NCBI GenBank assembly: GCA_027627225.1
Contig: CM051038.1
Location: forward strand, 43,381,848-43,445,847
Reading direction: 5' to 3'
Length of the DNA: 64,000 nt
DNA from: Congeria kusceri
Taxonomy: Eukaryota > Mollusca > Bivalvia > Myida > Dreissenidae
Shown here: positions 38,329 through 43,374 of the stretch, one piece after another
Layout: each line of letters starts with the position of its first letter
Numbering within the stretch: position 1 is the stretch's first letter
Translations under genes and position numbers: made by a program
Notes under the pieces: model-generated
The model's database searches: none
Told to the model about the DNA's origin: nothing
The model's input: the letters and a program-made list of their open reading frames with translations, nothing else

Positions 38329-40604
38329 GCCATCGCCATCGTCATCATCATCATCATCATCGTCGTCGTCGTCGTCATCATCATCATCATCATCAACAAC
38401 ATCATCATCATTATCATTATCAGCAGCATCACTATCATCAGCATCATTATCATCACAATGATCATCATCATCACAATGATCATTATCATCATTATCATCA
38501 TCACTTATCATCATCATTAAACATTGCAGCAGCAGCAGCTGTAGCAGCAGAACTACAACTGTACCACCACCATCAATGACGTTTTACTTTGTGCGATACT
38601 ATGATTCCAGTCTCTGTATATGATATTGTAGTACAGACGGATTTTATTAAATTTAGTGTATTTTATCCATTGTGTTGCTATTTTAAGATTTGTATTCTGT
38701 TCGGAGCTGTTCGTATATGTGTCCCTGAGGATTTCGCGCCAGTTTTGTTTATCCGAGCGTTTCTATTGGATTCTTGGTAGAATGTTTGGTTGTTCAAGGC
38801 TCATTTGCCATTTCTTTACAAGGACCCACCTGCTCAAAACTGTAACGGCCAATTAAGCTTACAGCCTGTCGCTTTATATGCAAATGACATATAACAAGCA
38901 ACTTTATTATCGAACATTTGAAATAATTTGAGCATTGGAATTTATTCAGAATAAACACACAGTTTAAAATCGTTTGGTTTGATTTACATGAATAAATTCA
39001 TCCAAATGTTACCGGCGTTTAGATTAATTGGCCGTTGACGTTTTGAGCAACTGAGCCCAGATCTGTAACAATATCATGTCTCTGTCCAAACGTCTTGATT
39101 TACGTGCAGATTCTTCTCCGTACTTTTCACGTATATTCTGGCGGGCGTGGCGTTCAATCGGGTTCGAAACCAGTCTGGCATGAATTTGATACCAAACCAA
39201 AGTTTCTGGACCGACCTGCCTGCTCTTATAAAGGTGATACAAACGACACATATACCATCCAGGGGCGTAACTAGGCATACTACTATATTTTTCCCTCTAC
39301 AAAAATGACACGATCTGATTGGCTAAGAGCGGTCACATGACCACGAGGTATTTTCCACACCAGGAGTAATATTTCAATACTCCATAGAAGCCAAATGACG
39401 CAGTCCAATGACCTCATTTTGTTCATTTTCATGACGTCATTGTATGTATTTTGTGGGGGGGGGGGTTAAGTTTTTCTTTCGTTAATTTTTTAAGTGATAT
39501 CAATTAAAAGAAACCAGTGAAGATATATTCGTTACACTGTTAGTAACTCAGCTACTAACAGTGTAACTAATAATACCTCCTTGTGTATAAATCGAAACGC
39601 TGTTAAGTTCTACAAAGTTAAAAATGTGCTTTAAAAACGGCATATGGTTTGTTAATAAAGGTTTATGACATTCAGATAAAAATCCCTTTAGCGTGAACCC
39701 AAATTTTTGGTGCTCAAATTCGGCATAGGTACGCCCCTGTCATACATGTACATAAAATGCAAGCATGTTTTTTTTAGTACAATGTAACCATAAATTTACA
39801 CTCTTTAGAATATGTTGACCCATTTTAAAAATCTCTTGCACACCCAGCCGGGCCGGCTAGCTCAGTTGGTAGAGCGCTGGACTATAAACCCGAGGATCGG
39901 GGGTTCGATTCCCAGCCCGGCCACATAACTTGTGTGGGGATTGGTCATGAAATTATTTCTACGGCCATTCTCCCTCTGCCTCTGATTCAAGTAGGGCAGT
40001 TGTCAGTTACTGGCATAAGTATGTGCACTTAGTACTGGTAAACCAGCTTACCCAGGAAAAGTGTGAGTAGGTTAACTGACCGCCGTTATATGACTGAAAT
40101 ACTGTTGAATACGGCGAAAAATCAAAACAAAACAAAACAAAATCTTGCACACCCGTTTTTTCCAATATTCCCCTCTGTAGTTGGCTCGGAAAGTAGTCTC
40201 AACACATGCACGTGGCTTTAGTCACATGATCATCATATTCAAACGCACCGCCCAATACCACTCTGTCCATTTTGTTTATATCTGCGAACTGATTCCATTT
40301 GCGTAAATGGACATGAAAATAGTTCCAATTGAATACGAATCAAAATTATTAATTTTTTCTTCTAAAAATAAATCCACTGTAGGCGGAAAGTGTCGTCCTG
40401 GATAAGCCTGTGCAAACTGCACGGGCTAATCCGGGACGACACTTTACTAACATGCATTAATTAAGCCCGGTTTTCCCACGACACGCCTCAGATTTACTTT
40501 TCATGTAATTCCTGATTCTTCTGCTGTTTGTTTTGCAGGATGGCTGGTCACTGACCATGGTTGTCGTCTGCCGACGGAAATACGGATACGTCTCGGCCAA
40601 ATAG
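14330..40604 (+). CDS. Cation-dependent mannose-6-phosphate receptor-like (MRH / Atg27-like) membrane protein, 7 exons
   Basis: Seven exons join into a 250-aa type I membrane protein: 14330-14499, 16696-16786, 20413-20531, 20825-20912, 38057-38151, 39110-39233, 40539-40604. All introns are GT-AG and all phases agree. Residues 1-24 are a signal peptide. Luminal residues 25-180 hold eight cysteines (27, 33, 35, 75, 83, 89, 135, 166) in the mannose-6-phosphate receptor homology pattern. Q90, R127, E150 and Y156 sit where the family has its sugar-contacting Gln, Arg, Glu and Tyr, by pattern only. A transmembrane segment lies at about 182-203. The cytosolic tail of about 46 residues contains IPNQSFWTDLPALIKDG, a motif I associate with the family, and ends RRKYGYVSAK. 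Known members sort lysosomal enzymes or membrane cargo between Golgi, endosomes and autophagic membranes. The length is close to human M6PR (277 aa). Ligand binding is inferred, not shown. Confidence 0.92.
14535..14815 (-). mobile_element. tRNA-derived SINE, reverse orientation (same family as 39846-40142)
   Basis: Read on the - strand it starts with a tRNA-like head (tagctcagttggtagagcgc, then gagttcgaaccccaa as B box), continues through a body shared with 39846-40142 (cacaagttacgtgg complement, ggccattctccccctacctc complement, cccaggaaaagtgtgagtag) and ends in a caaacaaacacaaac tail. The head has an imperfect acceptor stem, so it is not a functional tRNA. No clear target duplication is visible. 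Confidence 0.85.
15202..15462. mobile_element. MITE-like element, GTATTC/CTTAAG family, copy 3
   Basis: The left end gggtctgtattccagaacat and the right end, reverse-read as ggggctatattccagaaaca, are matched for about 30 bp and include CTTAAG in each arm. About 260 bp, no coding frame. The closest relative in the window is at 50147-50404. Confidence 0.75.
15509..15951. mobile_element. TTAA-flanked MITE, family B, with tRNA-like interior
   Basis: The termini are ttaaagggacttgttcaca and, at the right, tgtgaacaggtccctttaa, an inverted repeat bounded by TTAA on both sides as in piggyBac-type insertions. The interior holds, on the - strand, a tRNA-like stretch with gccgagaggttaagg as A box and a ggttt-type B box at about 15580-15650. 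A 72-codon frame here is incidental. Its right TTAA is also the left TTAA of the next element. Confidence 0.85.
15948..16465. mobile_element. TTAA-flanked MITE, family A, copy 2
   Basis: The left end ttaaagagcctatgtcttcg and right end cgatgacatagtccctttaa match family A copies at 22106 and 49259; this copy lies in the same orientation as 49259. Inside, a tRNA-like segment on the - strand contains the gcgctgtctaccgtcattt and gagttcgatccc signature, here with a local duplication of a 30-bp piece (gaactcacgactt...acatatgaag twice). The interior atgacgtcaaaatgtaaac block is also shared. Confidence 0.85.
16696..16786 (+). CDS. Receptor-like gene, exon 2
   Basis: The acceptor is cacgtgccag|G and the donor GCG|GTAGGT. 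It completes codon 57 and encodes residues 58-87 (FKDQPSSKDNYLYSYNPCSP, then FDEGTCTSVA). The YNPCSPF and EGTC cysteines are typical of the MRH fold in this family. It enters in phase 2 and leaves in phase 0. Confidence 0.92.
16833..17028 (-). mobile_element. tRNA-derived SINE, reverse orientation, 15-bp target duplication
   Basis: The insert is flanked by the perfect direct repeat gtattactatagtat at 16818-16832 and 17029-17043. On the - strand the head carries gcagcggag and gggggttcgaacct as A- and B-box-like words. The body contains tttctacccagaaaactgg and ctcgaaagtgtctc, resembling the cccaggaaaagtgtgagtag core of the other SINE family in this window. About 196 bp. The 95-codon + strand frame across it is incidental. 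Confidence 0.88.
17228..17470. mobile_element. GAGGCG foldback MITE
   Basis: It starts gaggcgtatctagggaaaac and includes cgtaaagtgtcgtcccggat, the palindromic agcctgtgcagtccgcacag, the linker acagaaaataccataaaagc and a second hairpin arm. The right terminus has decayed (gacataacgctgcgag in place of gacacgcctc), so the target duplication cannot be read. Confidence 0.85.
18226..18357. repeat. Inverted unit at the left edge of the satellite
   Basis: The segment 18272-18345 (gatatagtacaggtcaaact, then ggcacacttgtcacagagaa) is the reverse complement of a satellite unit, placed between direct units. It could form a long hairpin with either neighbour. It marks an inversion or template-switch event at the array edge. 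Confidence 0.85.
18226..20412 (+). repeat. 76-bp satellite derived from exon 3 and its splice acceptor, about 29 copies
   Basis: Consensus unit: gtttgccagtttgacctgta, ctataacgtctactatgaga, tcggtagccagtctaatgtc, gctttctctgtgacag. The first 62-65 bases match the start of exon 3 (20413 onward) almost base for base; the last 11-14 are the polypyrimidine/AG of the exon 3 acceptor. I counted about 29 copies by the gtcgctttctctg word (from 18227 to 20393). Copies differ by substitutions and small indels; one near 19717 is truncated. 76 is not a multiple of 3, and reading across two units meets TGA. There is no donor at the exon-like 3' edge, so single units are not obvious cassette exons. Confidence 0.95.
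20413..20531 (+). CDS. Receptor-like gene, exon 3
   Basis: The acceptor is ctttctctgtgacag|GTTTGCC and the donor GTCAG|GTAATC. It encodes residues 88-126 plus two bases of codon 127: VCQFDPYYNVYFEIGSQSN, then VAFSMAENDVVVTYVSDDGV. Q90 after C89 is the candidate sugar-contacting glutamine. Its first half is the parent of the intron 2 satellite; from gccttttccatggcc onward the exon is unique. Which acceptor is used cannot be proven from sequence, but this is the only one that joins in frame to a donor. Confidence 0.92.
20532..20824 (+). other. Intron 3 (293 bp)
   Basis: Starts GTAATC, ends ttatgttattttcag. AT-rich with no repeat recognised. Confidence 0.85.
20825..20912 (+). CDS. Receptor-like gene, exon 4
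   Basis: The acceptor is attttcag|ACAAAG and the donor TAC|GTGAGA. It completes R127 and encodes 128-156 (QSHVTLKCNPDPAASPALTV, then TGETSFTIY). R127, C135, E150 and Y156 are the family-pattern residues. It leaves in phase 0. Confidence 0.92.
20944..22095. mobile_element. Candidate TIR element with tRNA-like interior (1.15 kb)
   Basis: The left end ataggctcgtatttaccaac (continuing ctattcttagacttaagac) and the right end, reverse-read as gaataggaaccgtattcagc (continuing aacctcttcatagatttgag), form an imperfect inverted repeat of about 50 bp. The family resembles 48009-48852. At 21205-21262 lies tagtgcagtggtgagcacgc followed by gggttcgaatccc, A- and B-box-like. No transposase is visible. Class unknown. 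Confidence 0.55.
21205..21262 (+). repeat. tRNA-like sequence (pseudogene or SINE head)
   Basis: An A box-like tagtgcagtgg and a near-consensus B box ggttcgaatcc are spaced about 45 bases apart. The acceptor arms (gatactg against gaacagg) do not pair, so no functional tRNA is predicted. Confidence 0.55.
22106..22597. mobile_element. TTAA-flanked MITE, family A, copy 1
   Basis: The termini are ttaaagggactatgtcatcg and cgttgacatagtccctttaa, a near-perfect inverted repeat of about 20 bp ending in TTAA at both sides. The interior includes tgacgtcagaattgtgagc and a tRNA-like piece at 22373-22436 (gatagcgcagttcgttaaag, long variable region, tcgtgagttcaatacccg) that could act as an internal pol III promoter. 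No coding frame. It is the most intact of the three copies. Confidence 0.9.
22598..23236. other. Intronic, nothing recognised
   Basis: AT-rich sequence with no repeat end, tRNA or credible exon. Confidence 0.5.
23237..23530. repeat. 36-bp minisatellite, about 8 copies
   Basis: The unit is cctgtatcttacactattcc followed by ccgtcccaagtcttct. Copies are nearly identical, with cac for caa and tac variants in early units. Because 36 is a multiple of three, both strands keep open frames of about 126-128 codons with repeating peptides. These frames have no signal, domain or exon context and I regard them as artefacts. Confidence 0.9.
23531..24239. other. Intronic, one GAGGCG element fragment
   Basis: At 23761-23817 gaggcatgtcgtgggaaaac and cgtaaagtgtcgtc match the left end of the GAGGCG foldback family; the rest of that element is missing. 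Nothing else is recognised. Confidence 0.65.
24240..25240. repeat. 168-bp tandem array rich in AGGTCA motifs, about 5-6 copies
   Basis: The phrase caaataacttggcagaagtg recurs near 24308, 24475, 24644, 24813, 24975 and 25132, giving units of about 157-169 bp. Each unit contains gtccaaggtcaaggtcac and most also caaggtcaaaggtcaa. AGGTCA is the nuclear-receptor half-site; aggtcaaaggtca is a DR1 and tcaaggtca is an NR5A/ERR-type extended half-site. Whether any receptor binds is untested. The phrase tttgtccggagc is another constant part. Short frames on both strands are repeat by-products. Confidence 0.88.
25241..25735. repeat. 145-bp tandem array (acctcgcttgggattgc family), about 3.5 copies
   Basis: The recurring blocks are aacttgagaacgcattgaga, gatacctt, gagacctcgctt and gcatatggggtgggtggg followed by gtcaaggtcactgttactaa. 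It adjoins the 168-bp array and shares the aaggtca motif. A second array of the same unit is at 35560-36255. Confidence 0.88.
25738..25756. repeat. (GT)n microsatellite
   Basis: About nine GT dinucleotides at the junction between the 145-bp array and the 3' part of the - strand LINE. On the LINE strand this is an (AC)n run. Confidence 0.85.
25757..26240 (-). other. Probable 3' UTR of the L1/Tx1-like LINE
   Basis: It lies directly downstream of the LINE coding remnant on the - strand. It includes a diverged direct repeat of about 120 bp (gacactgagttgcattgagtata near 25938 and gacactgaattacattgagtata near 26119). No coding frame. Confidence 0.5.
26241..29280 (-). pseudogene. L1/Tx1-like non-LTR retrotransposon, ORF2 remnant (5'-truncated, frameshifted)
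   Basis: Read on the - strand, fragments appear in the correct order: endonuclease C-terminus near 29170-29000 (QQARLDFFLTSNSL), linker WLEEGEKPTKY at 28640, RT motifs MKNDRSPGSDGFTAEFYQ at 28340, GLLMTIDFDKAFDTLSF near 28030, RHGDPISAYIFILCAEIL at 27840, the catalytic FADDTSLLLDG near 27740, then the thumb/connection region (27537-27043) and a C-terminal FCKNEVENITHLFWNC zinc-finger-like motif at about 26440. Several frameshifts and stops break it, so it is inactive. The endonuclease N-terminus and ORF1 are absent here. Confidence 0.9.
29281..29989. other. Intronic, AT-rich, (AT)n at 29800-29822
   Basis: No gene or transposon end was recognised. A short (at)n run is present. Confidence 0.5.
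29990..30690. repeat. Tandem duplication of a 364-bp segment
   Basis: The first copy starts ttacttacacacacattgaa at 29990 and the second at 30354; they remain collinear through cgcaaagtataat, actatatagagcgtgata, ttaaggaagacatcaaacta and aacagtaaatcttggt. Near each start a 30-bp motif cgcataatcataaagtgcac with acaatcatgta is itself repeated two or three times. Confidence 0.88.
30902..33647 (+). pseudogene. Non-LTR retrotransposon (RT-bearing LINE), 5'-truncated, with pentamer tail
   Basis: The translated pieces, in order, are an endonuclease-RT linker (30930-31316), an RT core in a 326-codon frame at 31317-32297 (PIYKKGNSLDPNNYRGITLV, LTDAQFGFKSNYST, LYCCYIDLMKCFDSI, EIISPILFSLFVND), the catalytic FADDAV at 32284 in a shifted frame, a maturase-like thumb, and a C-terminal CIICNTNDIEDEYHF motif at 33247-33291. 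Stops and at least two frameshifts make it inactive. The 3' end is (ttctg)n at 33624-33647. The flanks carry ataagtaa at 30894-30901 and 33648-33655, a plausible 8-bp target duplication. The clade is of the CR1/I/Jockey group in general appearance; I cannot place it more finely. Confidence 0.9.
33656..34154. other. Intronic, nothing recognised
   Basis: AT-rich sequence between the + strand LINE tail and the - strand ORF1p-like remnant. No feature seen. Confidence 0.45.
34155..35060 (-). pseudogene. LINE ORF1p-like remnant
   Basis: On the - strand an N-terminal coiled-coil segment (34986-34726: LREDLNGMLRKDEVEQLITN, then SLMQKIEHNMNKKIEQIV) is followed, after frameshifts, by a conserved-looking nucleic-acid-binding segment (34493-34161: RIPTKRGQIRPVLIKMRNN, MKNNGYKLVDDVTKPNQGL, HPDIESAWYFNGSVYGQT). 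This matches the coiled coil plus RNA-binding layout of L1-type ORF1 proteins. No ORF2 follows it directly; the nearest same-strand ORF2 is the LINE at 26241-29280, and a shared origin is possible but unproven. Confidence 0.72.
35096..35215. repeat. Two short direct duplications
   Basis: The words tgttgtgttactgctcat and ttaggtgtggtatttatctc (the latter within a unit of about 43 bp ending agttactttcc) each occur twice in tandem. They lie just 5' of the ORF1p-like remnant and may be part of its 5' UTR. Confidence 0.75.
35560..36255. repeat. 140-bp tandem array (acctcgcttgggattgc family), about 5 copies
   Basis: The same unit as 25241-25735: agatacct, gagacctcgcttgg, gcatatggggtgggtggg, gtcaaggtcactgttactaa and cttgagaa. 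It again contains aaggtcaaggtcac half-site pairs. The two arrays lie about 10 kb apart in the same intron and the same orientation. Confidence 0.88.
36256..36766. other. Intronic, short (ATATG)n run
   Basis: A tatgatatgatatgatatga run at 36665-36690; otherwise nothing recognised. Confidence 0.5.
36767..36957 (+). repeat. Dispersed repeat, copy in + orientation
   Basis: It includes gcaactagtcaatttactgt, taggttcccaatatgaa, tgcctggttggtaggttttg and catgtggacgctaaac. The reverse complement recurs at 42033-42240, on the other side of the gene's last exon. A third, short match (ctaccagccgaggaagctaa) is at 42363. It is non-coding. Confidence 0.8.
36971..37020. mobile_element. Fragment of GAGGCG foldback MITE
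   Basis: The words tgtggcctaatccgggcgac, acttaccgcctacagtggat and ttatgttta match the internal right half of the first arm of the family. Both termini are missing. Confidence 0.7.
37021..38056. other. End of intron 4, nothing recognised
   Basis: No repeat end or credible exon other than the acceptor tract tttttttccattccag. Confidence 0.5.
38057..38151 (+). CDS. Receptor-like gene, exon 5
   Basis: The acceptor is ccattccag|GAAATG and the donor ATAAT|GTTAGT. It encodes residues 157-187 plus two bases of codon 188 (EMTVNAHQACAVPSKGTSGS, then ASLSGGSIMLI). C166 closes the luminal domain. The Ser/Gly stretch is the stalk, and GGSIMLI begins the transmembrane helix completed in exon 6. Confidence 0.9.
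38152..39109 (+). other. Intron 5 (958 bp)
   Basis: It starts GTTAGT and ends tttacgtgcag. It carries the large trinucleotide repeat at 38185-38520; the remainder has no recognised feature. Confidence 0.88.
38185..38520. repeat. (ATC/TTC)n trinucleotide microsatellite, about 330 bp
   Basis: Imperfect ttc triplets pass into long runs of atc with cgt, gcc and att variants. It begins about 35 bases after the exon 5 donor. The - strand Asp-rich and Met-rich frames across it are artefacts of the repeat. Length polymorphism is likely. Confidence 0.95.
39110..39233 (+). CDS. Receptor-like gene, exon 6 (transmembrane and cytosolic tail)
   Basis: The acceptor is tttacgtgcag|A and the donor ATAAAG|GTGATA. 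Two carried bases AT plus A complete I188. Then come FFSVLFTYILAGVAF (transmembrane helix end), NRVRNQSGMN and IPNQSFWTDLPALIK. The IPN-FW-LP-L(I/V)KDG motif in the tail, split across the next exon, is the best family signature in the gene. The surrounding - strand 84-codon frame is a shadow. Confidence 0.93.
39260..39739. mobile_element. TIR element with CAGGGGCGTA ends (480 bp)
   Basis: The left end caggggcgtaactaggcata and right end, reverse-read as caggggcgtacctatgccga, are an inverted pair. The CAGGGGCG start is hAT-like. No convincing 8-bp target duplication is visible (ataccatc against tcatacat). The interior is non-coding and includes a g-run at 39453 and a small palindrome (actgttagtaactcagctac). 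A relative with the same first 12 bases is at 59979-60354. Confidence 0.75.
39846..40142 (+). mobile_element. tRNA-derived SINE with 12-bp target duplication
   Basis: The flanks are the perfect direct repeat tcttgcacaccc (39834-39845 and 40143-40154). The head ggctagctcagttggtagag and gggggttcgattcccagccc carries A and B boxes and a nearly pairing acceptor stem with one mismatch. The body includes ggccattctccctctgcc, gtatgtgcacttagtactgg and cccaggaaaagtgtgagtag. The tail is caaaacaaaacaaaac. The reverse-orientation relative is at 14535-14815. Confidence 0.93.
40360..40489. mobile_element. Right half of a GAGGCG foldback MITE
   Basis: It begins abruptly at aataaatccactgtaggcgg and runs through cggaaagtgtcgtcctggat and cgggacgacactttac to cacgacacgcctc. 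The left terminus and first arm are missing. It ends 50 bases before the acceptor of the last exon. Confidence 0.88.
40539..40604 (+). CDS. Receptor-like gene, exon 7 (C-terminus and stop)
   Basis: The acceptor is tttgttttgcag|GATGGC. In phase 0 it encodes DGWSLTMVVVCRRKYGYVSA, then K and TAG at 40602-40604. The DG completes the IKDG part of the tail motif. Joining in the other two frames either stops at once (MAGH-stop) or lacks the motif, so this frame is well supported. Confidence 0.92.
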   Translation, partial: DGWSLTMVVVCRRKYGYVSAK

Positions 40605-41360
40605 GTTACACACCAGTAAATCTCCTATGACCTCAGAGTGAACCAGCATACCTCTTGGCTTTGTTCGTCGCTTTCATTTATCTCAGATTTTGCAAGTCTG
40701 ATCTGTTTGGAAAGACAATTATGTTACTTTAAAACAAGCACTTCACTTGAAAGTAGTCACCTCTAAGTAACAGAGTATGAACGTGAGAATTCGACAAGGG
40801 TTGATTCACCAGCAATATAAACAAACTCACGAACATTCACATTTCAAGTAATTATGTGTCGGAAATACATGTGACAATTCAAGATTCCCAGTAGACACAC
40901 CGATTAATGGAAATAACCATTTAAACAACAACCATCATGCGAACTGTCTCATTTTACAAAAGAGGAATAGAACTATTTAACATAATGCATACGTTCGTAA
41001 ACCACGGAGGGTTATACGATTATTTACTGGTTTCTAACCTGGTAAGAACATTGTTCTATTACAAAATGTTATCATTGTTACCGAATCATTCAAAAATGTG
41101 ATAAACAGTGTGAACGATTTTTCTTTTTTGTTATCTCTGTTGTTTTGTTGTTGAGTGTTGACGAGTGTTGTTTTATTGTTACTGTCGTTGTGGGTGTGTT
41201 GTAGATTGTTGGTTGCGCGAAAGAAAGTCACCAATAGAAAATGTATACGAGTTTGTAATGTTATCTAAATGTGAGCGTTGATATTTATGTCTGAGAACTG
41301 TCAATGTGTGCCTTCGGTTGTATATGGCTGTTAATAAAATGTATAAATGTAACTTGATTT
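40605..41360 (+). other. 3' UTR of the receptor-like gene (inferred)
   Basis: The first canonical AATAAA after the stop is at 41333-41338 (gttaataaaatg), followed by T/G-rich sequence. This predicts a 3' UTR of about 740-760 bases. No other feature is seen. Confidence 0.6.
41333..41338 (+). terminator. Candidate polyadenylation signal AATAAA
   Basis: It is the first AATAAA downstream of the exon 7 stop codon, with a T/G-rich stretch (ttgattttgttttg) 20-35 bases later. Support is positional only. Confidence 0.55.
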
Positions 41361-41656
41361 TGTTTTGCAGTTAATGTAAATAATTAAAAAGTTGATTCGT
41401 TCGTTTGAACTATATATTGTTGGAGGTCTTTACTTTACTAAAAACTATTTATAAAAACGAAATCATTTAACTTCAAATGCCAGTAAGAAACTGTGTTAAA
41501 TATTTCACGCGGTCCAGCTAGAAAACGTGTATTCTTATACAATACAATATCATACCAACGGTTACCAACTGTCTGTGATATATTGTTTCTTTACCATATC
41601 GAAGGAACTTACTCAGCTGCCCTTAGATCGATAGTTTAACTCCTCATAAATGGCCT
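41361..41656. other. Intergenic, nothing recognised
   Basis: No gene or repeat end seen. Confidence 0.45.
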
Positions 41657-41959
41657 TGTAGGATCATATTTTTCACAAATCATATTTTTCACACACCTGT
41701 GAAGAATATGATCTCATTTGTCATATTTTGAAGTGCGAAGAATATGATTGGCCAAAAACGGGATATACGTGAGGATCATAGAATAATATGATTTCATTGC
41801 ATATCAAGAACTTGATGCGATCACAAACTTTACAGAAAAAGTGAAGAATAAGACTGTGAAGTGTGAAAAATAAGATTTCATTTCTCACACCTGTGAGGAA
41901 TGAGATCCTATTTTTCACCGAATGGGAAAAATATTAATTGTGAAAGATATTGTCCTACA
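41657..41959. mobile_element. TGTAGGA MITE, copy 1 (303 bp), 6-bp target duplication
   Basis: The left end tgtaggatcatatttttcac and right end, reverse-read as tgtaggacaatatctttcac, form the inverted repeat. The flanks read tggcct on both sides (41651-41656 and 41960-41965). The interior is a series of cacacctgtgaagaatatga-like words and gatgcgatcacaa. It is non-coding. Copies 2 and 3 are at 48448 and 48876. Confidence 0.9.
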
Positions 41960-42032
41960 TGGCCTCAATTAGGCGGTCACGTTATTCCGAATAGATTGTA
42001 TGACCTTAGTCCTTAAAAAGATTCTATGTTTA

Positions 42033-42240
42033 GCGTCCCCATGGTTTTTCAAAACCTACCAACCAGGCAGGAAAAAGCAAGCAACAAGTTGATAAAAAAC
42101 ATTTTTCTTTCGCAACTTATTAAAGACAGTGGTACAAGCTAAAGCAAATGTTTACTTGCAAAACTGTGATATATCATCTTCATATTGGGAGCCTACTGTA
42201 GCATAGTATTTTAACTGGTAAATTGACTAGTTGCACACTA
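42033..42240 (-). repeat. Dispersed repeat, inverted partner of 36767-36957
   Basis: It reads, in reverse, ctagtcaatttacc, taggctcccaatatgaa, tgcctggttggtaggttttg and catggggacgctaaac. With the + copy it brackets the last three exons. The distance of about 5 kb makes functional pairing unlikely, but inversion by recombination between them is conceivable. Confidence 0.78.
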
Positions 42241-43374
42241 CGTTTTTTCAAATATTATTAAAAACGCCTATTAAAACGTCCATTTTTATCCAACTTTTTA
42301 CGCTTTCCAACTCGATTTTTCACATTTTCAATTTTTTTTTTTTTCGTTCAGGCTTCCGAAAACCTACCAGCCGAGGAAGCTAAACAGAATCAAATTGGTA
42401 TGGCCTTATCATAAAGATCTAAATATGATATGAATCCTAACGAGTAATGCATACAAGCAAACTATGTGTATAAAGAATAGCAGTGGACATTTTTAAGAAT
42501 TTATACGCCGCATATACCGCTACATTTGTCAATATTGAATCGTAGAACCCGTAAAAAAGTAATAAAATTATACGCCAACACCCCCACCTCCATTTATCGT
42601 GTATGAATGTTTTTCTTTTTATTTCTGTATAATTTATCAACCTGTCTACATTCAAAATAAACCATAATATAAATAATAGTAACTTTATAAGACTGTATTC
42701 GAGTGATAATATACGTTTTCCACGTAACAGATTTTCGATATAAAGAAAGATAACTCCAGTATATTTCGATCTCATAGCTTCTCATAATCACCTCACTTAC
42801 CTCGCCAAGGCTCGAGGTTCAGGTTTTCTAAGCCGCGGTGAATAAACCTATATTTATTCGATACTTACCTGGTATTCTGTGTATTTATGTATATGGGAAA
42901 CTAATTTTTTTGCTACATGGAAAAATTGTGTTTGCTAAATGCATACATCATGTGAATATATTTTCTACATGGGAAAAAGTATGTATACCGCATAGATAAA
43001 ACTACATAGGAAATATGCGATAATTACATTTTTGAGATGAAAAAGTTTTGTACATTGGAAAAAGATGTTTTATACATTGGAAACTAACGCAAGGAGAAAT
43101 TACGTTTGCTTCATGGGAAGAGAATAGTTACGTGGAAAATGTATATTTGCTACTTGGGAAAATTAGATACGCTACCTCCGATCTTACATTAATAGGGCCA
43201 TTACTAACTTTCAATGCAGACACTGCGAAAGTATACTTTGACCTAACAGCATGGATGCATCACAACTCACAACGGCGAAAACGGCATACCCCCCCCCCCC
43301 CCCCCCCAACACACACACCTCTTTAAAACTGTCTAACATTCGATTTGTACACCTCATAGTATCTGAAAACATAT
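42241..43374. other. Intergenic, degenerate catgggaaaa repeat at 42890-43160, poly-C at 43290
   Basis: Words like ctacatgggaaaa and acattggaaa recur irregularly every 30-40 bases, keeping a frame open for 92 codons on the + strand; I treat that frame as a repeat artefact. A run of about 18 C precedes acacacac at 43290-43315. No gene seen. Confidence 0.55.

Larger units (their letters stand above)
39234..40538 (+). other. Intron 6 (1.3 kb)
   Basis: It starts GTGATA and ends gtttgttttgcag. It is almost wholly made of three mobile elements: a CAGGGGCG TIR element (39260-39739), a SINE (39846-40142) and the right half of a GAGGCG element (40360-40489). Confidence 0.88.

Noticed and set aside
38173..38517. 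Asp-rich and Met-rich - strand frames
   Set aside because: Translation of an (atc)n microsatellite inside intron 5.
38656..38856. Hydrophobic + strand frame in intron 5 as a transmembrane exon
   Set aside because: Phase and family motifs do not fit; the true transmembrane/tail exon is at 39110-39233.
39846..39920. Functional tRNA gene
   Set aside because: A and B boxes are good, but the anticodon stem does not pair and it is the head of a SINE with its own target duplications.
43048..43326. 92-codon + strand frame ending in poly-Pro
   Set aside because: Lies in a degenerate catgggaaaa repeat and ends in a poly-C run; no homology features.
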